The notes under the pieces: generated by a model
The model's input: the letters and a program-made list of their open reading frames with translations, nothing else
The model's database searches: none
What the model was told of the DNA's origin: nothing
Assembly: GCA_910578505.1 (NCBI GenBank)
Contig: CAJTPV010000017.1
Coordinates: 1-60,810 of the forward strand
Reading direction: 5' to 3'
DNA: 60,810 nucleotides
Origin: an uncultured Oscillospiraceae bacterium
GTDB taxonomy: Bacteria; Bacillota; Clostridia; Oscillospirales; Oscillospiraceae
Translations under genes and position numbers: made by a program
Shown: positions 1 to 7,670 of the stretch, one piece after another
How the letters are laid out: each line of letters begins with the position of its first letter
How positions within the stretch are numbered: position 1 is the stretch's first letter

Positions 1-279
1 AGTTTTCTGTTTTTTTAAGATCGAAGTTACCGAATCCTTTGAGATCCCCAAGATACGCCCTGTTGCTCGTGTCCCTGTGCAGTCTATCGCCAACTTCACT
101 ACCTGTCTCCGCACTTCTGGGTCATATGCTTTCTTAGTATATTCTTCCACAAAACTATACCGCTCGCACGCTGGATTGTTGCACCGGTACACTTGTTTCC
201 CTGCTTTGTTATGTCCATTCTTGCTCACATTGTCACTCCCGCAATGCGGACATCTTATTGTCAATGTCTTCGTTGCCAT
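1..279 (-). CDS. IS1-family transposase N-terminal protein (InsA-like), cut by window edge
   Basis: The reading frame starts with an ATG at 279 behind a purine-rich site (AGGAAGGGGA) and runs off the left edge after 93 codons. Near the N-terminus it has a zinc ribbon (residues 10-13 CPHC, then a second C..C pair in RCNNPAC), followed by a basic helix-turn-helix-like stretch (GRILGISKDSVTSILKK). This arrangement is typical of InsA, the DNA-binding product of IS1-family elements; in many such elements a frameshift joins it to the catalytic InsB part. The catalytic part would lie outside the window, so whether this copy is intact cannot be told. Confidence 0.75.
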   Translation of the reverse strand, partial: MATKTLTIRCPHCGSDNVSKNGHNKAGKQVYRCNNPACERYSFVEEYTKKAYDPEVRRQVVKLAIDCTGTRATGRILGISKDSVTSILKKQKT

Positions 280-347
280 TCCCCTTCCTACCTTTCCTTT
301 CTCCCTTTTTTCTTTCTTCGTCACTTCCCTTCAGTTTCTTAAGGACA

Positions 348-578
348 TTACCGCCCGTCCATCTTCTTTAGGACAATACCCCGTTTCCACACAGGCTCCA
401 GGGCATAGCGGGCGGCGTCGATGCTGTGATTTGCCGCGTCCGGATAGCCCTCCAGCACCTCGCCGGTCTTGACATCTCGCTCATATTCGTACTCAGAAAA
501 TTCCTTCGCCGTCTCCGGGCACCGCTCCGGGTCGATAACAATGGCCCGCAGGGACTGCAGCCATTTGATACCATAGGC
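348..578 (-). pseudogene. C-terminal tail of a phage terminase large subunit (PBSX type)
   Basis: In the frame ending at the TAA at 348-350 the translation begins YGIKWLQSLRAIVIDPERCP and continues with EFSEYEYERDVKTGEV, YPDAANHSIDAARYALEP. This is the end of the nuclease domain of PBSX-type phage terminase large subunits, including the conserved NHxIDAxRYAL stretch. Only about 75 residues remain; the ATPase and most of the nuclease domain are missing. Upstream it is joined directly, in another frame, to a helix-turn-helix gene, which indicates a deletion that removed most of a prophage. Confidence 0.7.
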
Positions 579-747
579 TCACTCCCAATCCCCGTGCCAG
601 TTTTCCGGCAATAATCGGGGTGCAGGTCCCGCGCCTAAGAATAGCACTGATGCTTTGCCGGGAAATCCCACAGTCCGCCGCCAAATCAACGTTGGTCAGC
701 CCTCGCGCGGCTTTTATCAGATCAATTCTGACTGTGCTGATGTTCAT
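493..747 (-). pseudogene. XRE/Cro-type phage regulator fused out of frame to terminase remnant
   Basis: An ATG at 747 opens MNISTVRIDLIKAARGLTNV, followed by the HTH motif DLAADCGISRQSISAILRRG and KLARGLGVS. This is a complete small Cro/C1-type DNA-binding domain of about 56 residues. XRE proteins usually continue with a short acidic helix (VEDLL or similar). Here homology stops at GVS near 576-578, and the frame then reads through terminase-derived sequence in the wrong phase to a stop at 493. The DNA-binding part may still be made. I read it as a prophage regulator whose 3' end was lost in the same deletion that left the terminase tail. Confidence 0.65.
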
Positions 748-822
748 ATGACCATTCCTTTCCGGCACCAAAGAGGGATGAAACAAAGATGGTGCCGTAG
801 TAGTTTGTGAGATATACTTGTA

Positions 823-1014
823 GCATGAAGGTACGGACACACTACAGAGCACGCGGAGGTAAGTGGCGAGCGGTAACGCGATCCCGCGTTCATATAAGTC
901 GCCGGATGCTCCTTCATGCACCAATGAGTTGGATATGTGACCTGAGTGGCCGCAGAAGCCTGAGAACTTATCTGTGTAAAGACGTTACTCGTGTTTAGCC
1001 GGGCATCCAGTCAC
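823..1014 (+). ncRNA. Candidate IS110 bridge RNA region upstream of the transposase
   Basis: The roughly 300 bases before the IS110 transposase have no plausible protein gene but fold into two large stem-loops. The first is closed by GCATGAAGG (823-831) with CCTTCATGC (911-919) and contains inner stems GGCGA/TCGCC (864-868/899-903) and AACGCG/CGCGTT (about 874-889). The second is closed by GTGACCTG (937-944) with CAGTCAC (1008-1014, one bulge). Known IS110-group elements encode, in the non-coding end upstream of the transposase, a bridge RNA with target-binding and donor-binding loops. Position and two-loop shape fit; the loop sequences were not matched to any target. Confidence 0.4.
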
Positions 1015-1049
1015 TGTCCGCGCCTTCAATTATATTTGGAGGTACGCTT

Positions 1050-1943
1050 TTGGGAAGATTAAAAATTGTATACCCTATCTGTTGCGGAATGGACGTACAC
1101 CGGGATTTTGTGATTGCGTGTATCGCGTCCACCGACGCACAGGGGGGTACCCAGTACCAGTCGCGGCGGTTCTCAACCTATACGGGCGGGTTGCGGGAGT
1201 GCGCGACATGGCTGGAAAAGAACAACTGCAGGGACGTTTGCATGGAGTCAACAGGCAAGTATTGGATTCCTGTACATAACATCCTCGAAAAGACCTGCCA
1301 TGTGGTTGTTACACATCCGAAGTTCGTCAAGGCAATCAAGGGCAAAAAGACGGACAAAAAGGACGCCATGTGGATTGCCGATTTATTCAAGCACGATGTT
1401 GTCAGCGGCAGTTTCATCCCGCCGGAACGAATCCGCCAGCTTCGCGATCTGTGCCGCTATCTGATGAAGCTGACCTGGGCCGCGACCGGCGAGAAGAACC
1501 GCGCCCACAACTGCCTTACCGTATCCAACCTGAAGCTTGACAGCGTGTTCAGCAACGTATTCGGCAAGAGCGCGTCCGCTATCATTGACTTCATGCTGGA
1601 ACACCCGGGTGAGAAATTTGATGTTGCGCCGTTTGTCCACCGCCGCTGCAAGTCGCCAATAGAAGAAATACAGGCGGCGGTAGACGGATCATTCAGTCCG
1701 TGGCAGGCTGAGAAATTGAAAATCATTCAGGAGCATATGAAGGACATTGAACATTGCAAGAAACTCCTCGAAGATTTGATCTTCCGACTTGCACAACCGT
1801 ATAAGCGGCAGATTGATCTCATCATGACTGTTCCGGGTATCTGCGACAGGATGACCGCCATCCGAATCATTTGCCAGACTACTCTCATCTTTCCGCGGGA
1901 GGTTCTCGCTTTTGCTAAAGCTATTTTATCCACCCCCAGTTGA
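1050..1943 (+). pseudogene. IS110-family transposase, C-terminal third missing
   Basis: A TTG start at 1050 sits 7 bases after GGAGG. The product opens with the RuvC-like DEDD domain (YPICCGMDVHRDFVIACI; MESTGKYWIPV; HPKFVKAIKGKKTDKKDAMW). It reaches the start of the transposase_20 domain (LIMTVPGICDRMTAIRIICQ), where homology ends near residue 276. The last 20 or so residues are unrelated. Full-length members have about 400 residues and carry the catalytic serine in the missing part, so this copy cannot be active alone. The break lies beside a strong hairpin at 1933-1951. Confidence 0.85.
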
Positions 1944-1957
1944 ACTGGGGGGTTTTT
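1932..1957 (+). terminator. Hairpin with T-run after the IS110 remnant
   Basis: CCCCCAGTT (1933-1941) pairs with AACTGGGGG (1943-1951) and is followed by GTTTTT. It fits an intrinsic terminator on the plus strand. It could also be the subterminal hairpin of an IS200/IS605-type element, since it marks the exact end of IS110 homology; I cannot decide. Confidence 0.55.
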
Positions 1958-1971
1958 GTCGCTAAAGCGCC

Positions 1972-2010
1972 AAAAATCGGCACAGCCCTGGGCAAAACAA
2001 GGCTGTGCCG
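1972..2010 (-). terminator. Intrinsic terminator of nrdD
   Basis: On the minus strand, 14 bases past the nrdD stop, CGGCACAGCC (2001-2010) pairs with GGCTGTGCCG (1978-1987) and is followed by ATTTTT. The stem is 10 perfect base pairs with a 13-base loop. Confidence 0.85.
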
Positions 2011-2023
2011 ATCATCAACAGTA

Positions 2024-4345
2024 TCAGTTGTGCTTGACTCGTTCCGCCTCCTCGGCGGTCTTGGCGTCGTTCCAGCGGTCCATAGTCCCCACCAGATACC
2101 CCGTAATGCGGCGAATCCTCTCAAAGCCCACCCGCCCGTCGTCCTCGTGCCGTCCGCAGCCTGGGCACTCGTCATCAATAATGCCCGTGTACCCGCAGCA
2201 CGGGTCCCGGTCCACGGGGTGGTTCACCGAGCCGTACCCGATCCCCGCCTCCTTCATGCAGCGCACCACCTTCTCAAAGGCCGCCAGATTCTTCATCGGG
2301 TCGCCGTCCATCTCCACATAACTGATATGCCCTGCGTTGGTCAGTGCGTGGTAGGGGGCCTCCAGCCGGATCTTTTCAAAGGCGCTGATGGGATAATACA
2401 CAGGAATGTGAAAACTGTTCGTATAATAATTTCGGTCTGTTACGCCGGGTATCTCCCCAAAACGCTTTCTGTCGATCTTGACAAACCGTCCGGACAGGCC
2501 CTCCGCAGGCGTGGCCAGCAGGGAAAAATTCAGCCCTGTCCGCTGGCTCTCCTCGTCCATCCGGGCCCGCATCCGGGCGATGATCTCCAGGCCCAGCCGC
2601 TGGCTGCGCTCGCTCTCGCCGTGGTGCTTGCCCGTCAGGGCCACCAGCGTCTCCGCCAGGCCGATGAAGCCCACCGACAGCGTACCGTGCTTGAGCACCT
2701 CCCGGACCTCGTCCGTCCAGCCCAGCTTCTCGCTGTCCAGCCACACGCCCTGTCCCATCAGGAAGGGGAAGTTGTACACCTTTTTCCGGGCCTGGATCTC
2801 GAACCGCTCCAGCAGCTGGTCCACGCACAGGTCCAGCTTCCGGTCCAGATCGTCGAAGAACACGTCCAAATCCCCCTTGGCCTTGATGGCGATCCGGGGC
2901 AGGTTGATGGAGGTAAAGCTCAGGTTGCCCCGCTGGTTGCACTGCTGGCGGGAGGGGTCGTGAATGTTGCTGATGACCCTGGTCCGGCAGCCCATGTAGG
3001 CGATTTCCGTCTCTGGCCGCTGGGGGTCGTAGTACTGCAGATTAAAGGGCGCGTCAATAAAGGCAAAGTTGGGGAACAGCCGCTTGGCGCTGCACCGGCA
3101 GGCCAGCTGGAACAGGTCGTAGTTCGGCTCGCCGGGGTTGTAGTTGACCCCCTCCTTCACCCGGAAAATCTGGATGGGGAAGATGGGCGTCTCCCCGTTG
3201 CCCAGGCCCTGCTCCGTGGTCAGCATCAGGTTGCGCATGACCATGCGGCCCTCCGGGCTGGTGTCCATGCCGTAATTGATCGAGGAAAAGGGGGTCTGGG
3301 CCCCGGCCCGGCTGTGCATGGTGTTCAGGTTGTGGATGAACGCCTCCATGGCCTGGAAGGTGGCCCGGTCCGTCTCCTTCTCCGCATAGTGGACCGCCAG
3401 GGACTGGGCTTTTTTCATCCGCTCCTCGTCGCCATACTTCTCCACCAGATACGGCAGCTCGATATCCATATAGGGCCGACAGGCGTTCAGCCGGGGATAG
3501 AGACCCGTCTCATCGGTGATCTTCTCCCGCAGGGCCTTCAGCTCGCCCTCCGGGTCCTCCATCTCGTGCCACAGCATCAGCGCCTTGGCCAGATTCCGGG
3601 TGTAGTAGCGGCGGAAGGTCTTCTTCACCCCCTCGGCCATGCCGTAGTCAAAGTTGACGATGGCCTGTCCGCCGTGCTGGTCGTTCTGGTTGGACTGGAT
3701 GGCGATGCAGGCCAGGGCGGAGTAGGAGGAGATGTCGTTGGGCTCCCGCAGGTAGCCGTGGCCGGTGGAAAAGCCGCCCTTAAAGAGCTTTTTGATGTCG
3801 ATTTGGCAGCAGGTGGTGGTCAGGGTGTAGAAGTCCAGGTCGTGGATATGGATGTCGCCCTCCTGATGGGCCTTGGCATGCTCCGGCTTGAGGACGAACA
3901 TCTGGTAGAACTGCTTCGCCCCCTCGGAGCCGTACTTGAGCATGGAGCCCATAGCGGTGTCGCCGTTGATGTTGGCGTTTTCCCGCTTGACGTCGGAGTC
4001 GATGGCGTCGGAGAACGTGATGTCCTCATAAGTCTTCATCAGGCGGGTGTTCATCTCCCTGGCCCGGCTGCGCTCGTTGCGGTAGAGGATGTAGGCCTTG
4101 GCGGTCTGGACAAAGCCGTTGTCCATCAGCACCCGCTCCACGATGTCCTGGATGTGCTCCACGCCGGGGGCGGTGATGCCCTCCACCTCCAATATGGCGA
4201 CCACCTCGTCCGCCAGGGTCCCCGCCACCTCCTCCTGACCGGGCTTGTAGGTGGCCTCAAAGGCCTTGGTGATGGCGGAGGCGATCTTTCCCTCGTCAAA
4301 GTTCACGAGGCGTCCGTCCCGTTTTTTCAGCTTTTCTATCGTCAT
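2024..4345 (-). CDS. nrdD: Anaerobic ribonucleoside-triphosphate reductase (class III)
   Basis: This 773-residue product makes deoxynucleotides anaerobically with a glycyl radical. An ATP-cone domain occupies residues 1-95 (KLKKRDGRLVNFDEGKIASAI). The barrel follows with EGDIHIHDLDFY and active-site cysteines. Near the C-terminus are the zinc-ribbon pairs (DPCCGYTG and DECPGCGR) and the glycyl radical loop RITGYLVGTMDRWNDAK. The length is normal for NrdD. The start has GAGGAG 4 bases upstream. NrdR boxes lie about 120-170 bases upstream. The activating enzyme gene nrdG, often next downstream, is absent; a terminator and IS110 debris lie there instead. NrdG must be encoded elsewhere, or was lost from here. 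Confidence 0.96.
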   Translation of the reverse strand: MTIEKLKKRDGRLVNFDEGKIASAITKAFEATYKPGQEEVAGTLADEVVAILEVEGITAPGVEHIQDIVERVLMDNGFVQTAKAYILYRNERSRAREMNTRLMKTYEDITFSDAIDSDVKRENANINGDTAMGSMLKYGSEGAKQFYQMFVLKPEHAKAHQEGDIHIHDLDFYTLTTTCCQIDIKKLFKGGFSTGHGYLREPNDISSYSALACIAIQSNQNDQHGGQAIVNFDYGMAEGVKKTFRRYYTRNLAKALMLWHEMEDPEGELKALREKITDETGLYPRLNACRPYMDIELPYLVEKYGDEERMKKAQSLAVHYAEKETDRATFQAMEAFIHNLNTMHSRAGAQTPFSSINYGMDTSPEGRMVMRNLMLTTEQGLGNGETPIFPIQIFRVKEGVNYNPGEPNYDLFQLACRCSAKRLFPNFAFIDAPFNLQYYDPQRPETEIAYMGCRTRVISNIHDPSRQQCNQRGNLSFTSINLPRIAIKAKGDLDVFFDDLDRKLDLCVDQLLERFEIQARKKVYNFPFLMGQGVWLDSEKLGWTDEVREVLKHGTLSVGFIGLAETLVALTGKHHGESERSQRLGLEIIARMRARMDEESQRTGLNFSLLATPAEGLSGRFVKIDRKRFGEIPGVTDRNYYTNSFHIPVYYPISAFEKIRLEAPYHALTNAGHISYVEMDGDPMKNLAAFEKVVRCMKEAGIGYGSVNHPVDRDPCCGYTGIIDDECPGCGRHEDDGRVGFERIRRITGYLVGTMDRWNDAKTAEEAERVKHN

Positions 4346-4467
4346 GCTCCTCTTCTCCCCCTGTATAGTCGTTTTTCAGTCCATAATACTGACACGCTCC
4401 GATGCTGGTCCCAGATTGCCGCCCGGTAGGAAAAAGAGATTCTACGACAAATGTGCGGGTCTGAGAA

Positions 4468-4514
4468 ACACTATATCTTGTATTCCTTTCACCAAGCGAA
4501 CGTACATATAGTAC
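4468..4514 (-). promoter_or_regulatory. Tandem NrdR boxes upstream of nrdD
   Basis: The first box is ACACTATATCTTGTAT (4468-4483), close to the NrdR consensus. The second, weaker box with core ATATAGT spans 4499-4514. Their centres are 31 bases apart, the known spacing at which NrdR tetramers bind both boxes. They lie in front of nrdD and predict repression by NrdR when dATP is plentiful. Confidence 0.8.
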
Positions 4515-4574
4515 AACGATCAACCCATCCTGTCAAGTATAAAATGGAAATTTTACAAAAATTCCATTTTCTGG

Positions 4575-4612
4575 AAAACTCGGCAGGCAGCCCGTCCCCG
4601 GACTGCCTGCAT
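4575..4612 (-). terminator. Terminator of the surface-modification operon
   Basis: On the minus strand, just past the stop of the VanX-like gene, GCAGGCAG (4603-4610) pairs with CTGCCTGC (4583-4590), followed by GAGTTTTCC. The T-run is short. A second AT-rich stretch follows before the nrdD regulatory region. Confidence 0.55.
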
Positions 4613-4622
4613 TGGTCACGCG

Positions 4623-6998
4623 CTATTCGGCGACGTACCCGTCCTCGCCCACCTTATACTGCTTTGTGCCGATGTTGATGGTGGTGTTTTTGTACGCGGT
4701 GCCGTCGGCCTTCAGGTACCGCCAGCCGGTGTCGTCCTTTTTCCAGCCCTCGGAGCTGACGCCCCTGGCGAGATAGCCGGTCAGCTTCAGCTCGGCCTTC
4801 AGCTCGTCGTCCTGGAAGTGCCACCACTCGCTGGTCAGCCCCACCAGGCCGCCGGCGTCCTTCATATACTTCTCCAGCAGCTTGGCGCTGTCGTTGTTCC
4901 GGTAGGTGGCGGCGTACCAGCTCAGGTCGTGGATGGCGGACTGCATTTCCAGCTCCTGGCCGTCGCTGATCTTCTCCAGGGTCAAATCCAGGGCAATGCC
5001 CCGGTTGTGGTTGGACACCGACTCGGCCAGAAAGGCGCTGATCTTGAACCGCCCGTCCGTCATAACCCTGCCCAGCGTCAGGATATCGGGCGCTGGCTCC
5101 GGTTCCGGCTCAGGGGCGGGGGCTGGCGCGGGCTGCGCGGGTGCAGCGGGCTCCTGGGGCGCTGCGGAATCGCCGCCTGTACCGGGGTCGCCGGTTGTAC
5201 CGGGGTCCGGGGCCGCTCCGGTGTCTGTAGCCGTTCCGGTGTCTGCGCCGGGGTCCGGGGCGGGCGCTTCCCCGCCGCCGTCAATGGTGACGTCCGGCGG
5301 CAGGACCGGCTCCGGCTCCTCCTCCTCCGGGGGCGCTGCGGGCTCCGGCGTCCCGGCGGATTCCGGCTCTGCCGCCGCGCGGGCCGCCGGACGGGCCATG
5401 CGGTTTTCCGCCGGCGCGGGAGCTGCTGCCGGCTGGGTGTTGCCGCCGGCATCCAGGATGGGGGTGTCCAGCTGGGCCAGGGTCGTTTCGTAGAGGAAGC
5501 GGGTGGCCTCGTTGGGGCGGTATGCCTCATAGATCTTCAGCCGGTAGCCGTCCTTTTGGGCGGCCTCAGCGGCCTTGATGAGCTTCTGCGCAGTGGGATA
5601 GAGGAGCGGCACCAGGTAGTCCCCGTCCGCCTGCCGCACGCTCTCAAAGCCCTTGATGACCTCGCCGGTAACCTGGTCGATGGGGTACTCGTGGACCTTG
5701 AAGACGGAGGCATAGCTGTTGGCAATGTCATACGCGCACAGGCCGCCCAGATACTCTGCCAGGTCGATCATGCAGAAGCGGCTGTCCACATAGCCGTAGG
5801 TGTCCCGGTAGCGGACATAGAAATACCCGTCCTTCTCCTCCAGCACGCACAGCGCCGCGCCGCCGGGGATGGTGGCTATGGCGGCGGAGCTCTCCCGGGC
5901 CTCGCTGCGGATGGGCTGGTCCTGAATGGGCCAGACGGTGGCGTACAGGGGGGAGAAGGCTGCGCGGAAGGAGACCTCCTCCGGTCCTGCGGCAATCCTG
6001 GGGAGGGCCGCGGCGGAGGCCTTCTCATAGGCGGCCACCCGGTAGCGGCAGTCGGCGCCGGAGGGGACGCGCCCGGTCTCATAGACCAGCTCCTTGCCGG
6101 CCTCCACCTGCTGCACCGTATCCCAGCGCCGGGTCTCCTCGTCCCATTTCTGGACCTCGTAGTAGTCCCCCTTGGTTTCGCTCCAGCGCAGGGTATACAG
6201 CCGCTCACTGGTCTCCTCGTACTGGAGGGCCAGCTGGCCGGTCAGCAGGTTCCCGCGGGCCAGGGGGATTGGATTGCAGGGGGGGCCGTAGAGCCTATAG
6301 CCGCCGCCCTCCTCCGTCTCGCGGACCGTGAGCATGACCGCCTGGTCGTGCTCCGGCAGCTCCAGGTCCCCGTCCGGGCCGAAGCGGAGAAGGGCCGTCT
6401 GGTCCTCCGCGGTCTTCACCACGACCGTCTGGTCCCTGTCCCAGCCGCCGTCCTTGGTGAGACACACGGCATAGCCCACGTCCTCCACGCCGGTCCAGGT
6501 CAGCTCCAGCATCCCGTTGTCCCGCATCTGGCTCTTCAACTCACGGGGTGTGGTGAGGGCGGAGAGATTGACGGTGATCTCCAGAAAATTTTCGCTCTCC
6601 AGCCTCCGTCCCGCGCCCAGCACATTCCTGCCCTCGGCAACGGCGGAAAAGCGCAGGGTCATCGGCTGCTTGTACTTGTTCCAAGACAGGATCACCGCGC
6701 CCTCCGCCTCGCCGTCTGCCGCCTTGACAAAGCGGGAGCTGCCGGACTCCTGGACCTGGACCCGGCAGGCAGCCCCCTCCGGCAGCTGGGGCCAGTGGAA
6801 GGCCGCGCTACCGTCCGGCCCGGCGTAGACCTCCACAATGCCCTCAGGCATGACCGGGCTGGGGATGTTGGGCGGCAGCAGGAGCGCCGCCGCCAGCGCC
6901 GCCACCAGCACCACCAGGATTGCCGCCAGCACAACGATCAGCGTTACGTCCTTATCCAGCTCCTTGACATAATCGGAAAAACTTTTTTTATCACTCAT
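4623..6998 (-). CDS. Membrane-anchored VanX-type D-Ala-D-Ala dipeptidase-like protein with Fn3/SH3-like repeats
   Basis: This 791-residue protein has one N-terminal membrane helix (about 20-42), then beta-rich, fibronectin-like stretches. An SH3-like domain covers about residues 350-414 (IPGGAALCVLEEKDGYFYVRY). A peptidase M15 domain of VanX type follows: EAYRP, then the zinc motif SNHNRGIALD and SEWWHF, which together supply two His, one Asp and the catalytic Glu. A Pro/Ala/Glu-rich stretch of about 115 residues (about 520-638) is inserted inside this domain, between EAYRP and the zinc motif. The C-terminus resembles a cell-wall-binding repeat (GWRYLKADG). The family cleaves D-Ala-D-Ala or cell-wall peptides outside the membrane. 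It is the last gene of a five-gene operon, 12 bases after the lipoprotein. The actual substrate is unknown. Confidence 0.8.
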   Translation of the reverse strand: MSDKKSFSDYVKELDKDVTLIVVLAAILVVLVAALAAALLLPPNIPSPVMPEGIVEVYAGPDGSAAFHWPQLPEGAACRVQVQESGSSRFVKAADGEAEGAVILSWNKYKQPMTLRFSAVAEGRNVLGAGRRLESENFLEITVNLSALTTPRELKSQMRDNGMLELTWTGVEDVGYAVCLTKDGGWDRDQTVVVKTAEDQTALLRFGPDGDLELPEHDQAVMLTVRETEEGGGYRLYGPPCNPIPLARGNLLTGQLALQYEETSERLYTLRWSETKGDYYEVQKWDEETRRWDTVQQVEAGKELVYETGRVPSGADCRYRVAAYEKASAAALPRIAAGPEEVSFRAAFSPLYATVWPIQDQPIRSEARESSAAIATIPGGAALCVLEEKDGYFYVRYRDTYGYVDSRFCMIDLAEYLGGLCAYDIANSYASVFKVHEYPIDQVTGEVIKGFESVRQADGDYLVPLLYPTAQKLIKAAEAAQKDGYRLKIYEAYRPNEATRFLYETTLAQLDTPILDAGGNTQPAAAPAPAENRMARPAARAAAEPESAGTPEPAAPPEEEEPEPVLPPDVTIDGGGEAPAPDPGADTGTATDTGAAPDPGTTGDPGTGGDSAAPQEPAAPAQPAPAPAPEPEPEPAPDILTLGRVMTDGRFKISAFLAESVSNHNRGIALDLTLEKISDGQELEMQSAIHDLSWYAATYRNNDSAKLLEKYMKDAGGLVGLTSEWWHFQDDELKAELKLTGYLARGVSSEGWKKDDTGWRYLKADGTAYKNTTINIGTKQYKVGEDGYVAE

Positions 6999-7009
6999 AG
7001 TTCCTCAGC

Positions 7010-7642
7010 TCAAGCGACAGAGTCGATGGTCTCGCCGCCGGCAGTTTTCAGGGTATAGACCACAAAGCCGTCGTACACCAGCTCCCCGTCCTCGCCCTCC
7101 AAATCCAGGCAGCTGGGCGCGTAGTCGGAGGAGACGGGGCGGCCAATGGCGGCGTACAGCTCGCTGACCTGATGGCCCACCAGGCTCTGGGCGGTGGCCT
7201 TCGGGTCAGCGGCGGGCTGGGGCGCGGACTCCGGCTCCGGTGCGGGCTCCGGTGTGGGAGCCGGTTCCGGCTGGGGCGCCGGTGTGGGCTGGGGCGCCGG
7301 CTGCGGTTCCGGCTTGGGCTCCGGTGTGGGAGCCGGTTCCGGCTGAGGCGCCGGTGTGGGAGCCGGTTCCGGTGCGGGGTCCTCATCCTGGGCCGGGGAC
7401 TGCTCCGCCGGCGTTTCCGTGGGGACGATGGCGGCATCCTCCGGCGCGGTGGTGATGATCGTGTGGTAGTCGTGGTCATCGTGGACGTCGTCGTGGTGCT
7501 GCTGGACCGCCGGGGCGGGATCCGCAGGAGCGGCGTCATCAGGGGCCGCAGTGTCATTTTCGGGCGCACTCCCGCCGCCGCAGGCGCACAGGCTCAGCGT
7601 CAGGGCAAGAGCCAGCAAGAACAGTGTCAGCTTTTTCATCAT
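7010..7642 (-). CDS. Proline-rich lipoprotein of the surface operon
   Basis: I chose the ATG at 7642 (a second ATG follows at 7639), 8 bases after GGAGG. The N-terminus is a lipoprotein signal (KKLTLFLLALALTLSLCACGG; lipobox LCAC). A His/Asp-rich patch (QQHHDDVHDDHDYH) and a tandem Pro-Glu-Pro-Ala-Pro-Thr repeat of about 60 residues follow. The last 65 residues form a small domain (VGHQVSELYAAIGRPVSSDY ... VYDGFVVYTLKTAGGETIDS) that I do not recognise. The repeat probably spans the cell wall, and the His/Asp patch could bind metal. It lies between an SLH-transglutaminase gene and a VanX-like peptidase gene, which suggests a wall-associated role. Confidence 0.75.
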   Translation of the reverse strand: MMKKLTLFLLALALTLSLCACGGGSAPENDTAAPDDAAPADPAPAVQQHHDDVHDDHDYHTIITTAPEDAAIVPTETPAEQSPAQDEDPAPEPAPTPAPQPEPAPTPEPKPEPQPAPQPTPAPQPEPAPTPEPAPEPESAPQPAADPKATAQSLVGHQVSELYAAIGRPVSSDYAPSCLDLEGEDGELVYDGFVVYTLKTAGGETIDSVA

Positions 7643-7670
7643 CGTATATTCCTCCAAAATTTTACTTTCC

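Noticed and set aside
1940..4429. A long plus-strand open frame (829 codons) opposite nrdD
   Set aside because: It is the antisense of nrdD in GC-rich DNA. It has low-complexity composition (Val, Leu, Gly, His, Gln) and no ribosome site, while the minus strand encodes a full, conserved enzyme.
4818..7058. A 746-codon plus-strand frame opposite the VanX-like gene
   Set aside because: Antisense shadow; the minus-strand protein has catalytic motifs, a membrane anchor and a ribosome site.
7200..7400. Tandem repeat resembling a small CRISPR or satellite array
   Set aside because: The repeated units are in-frame Pro-Glu-Pro-Ala-Pro-Thr codons of a lipoprotein linker; there are no spacers.
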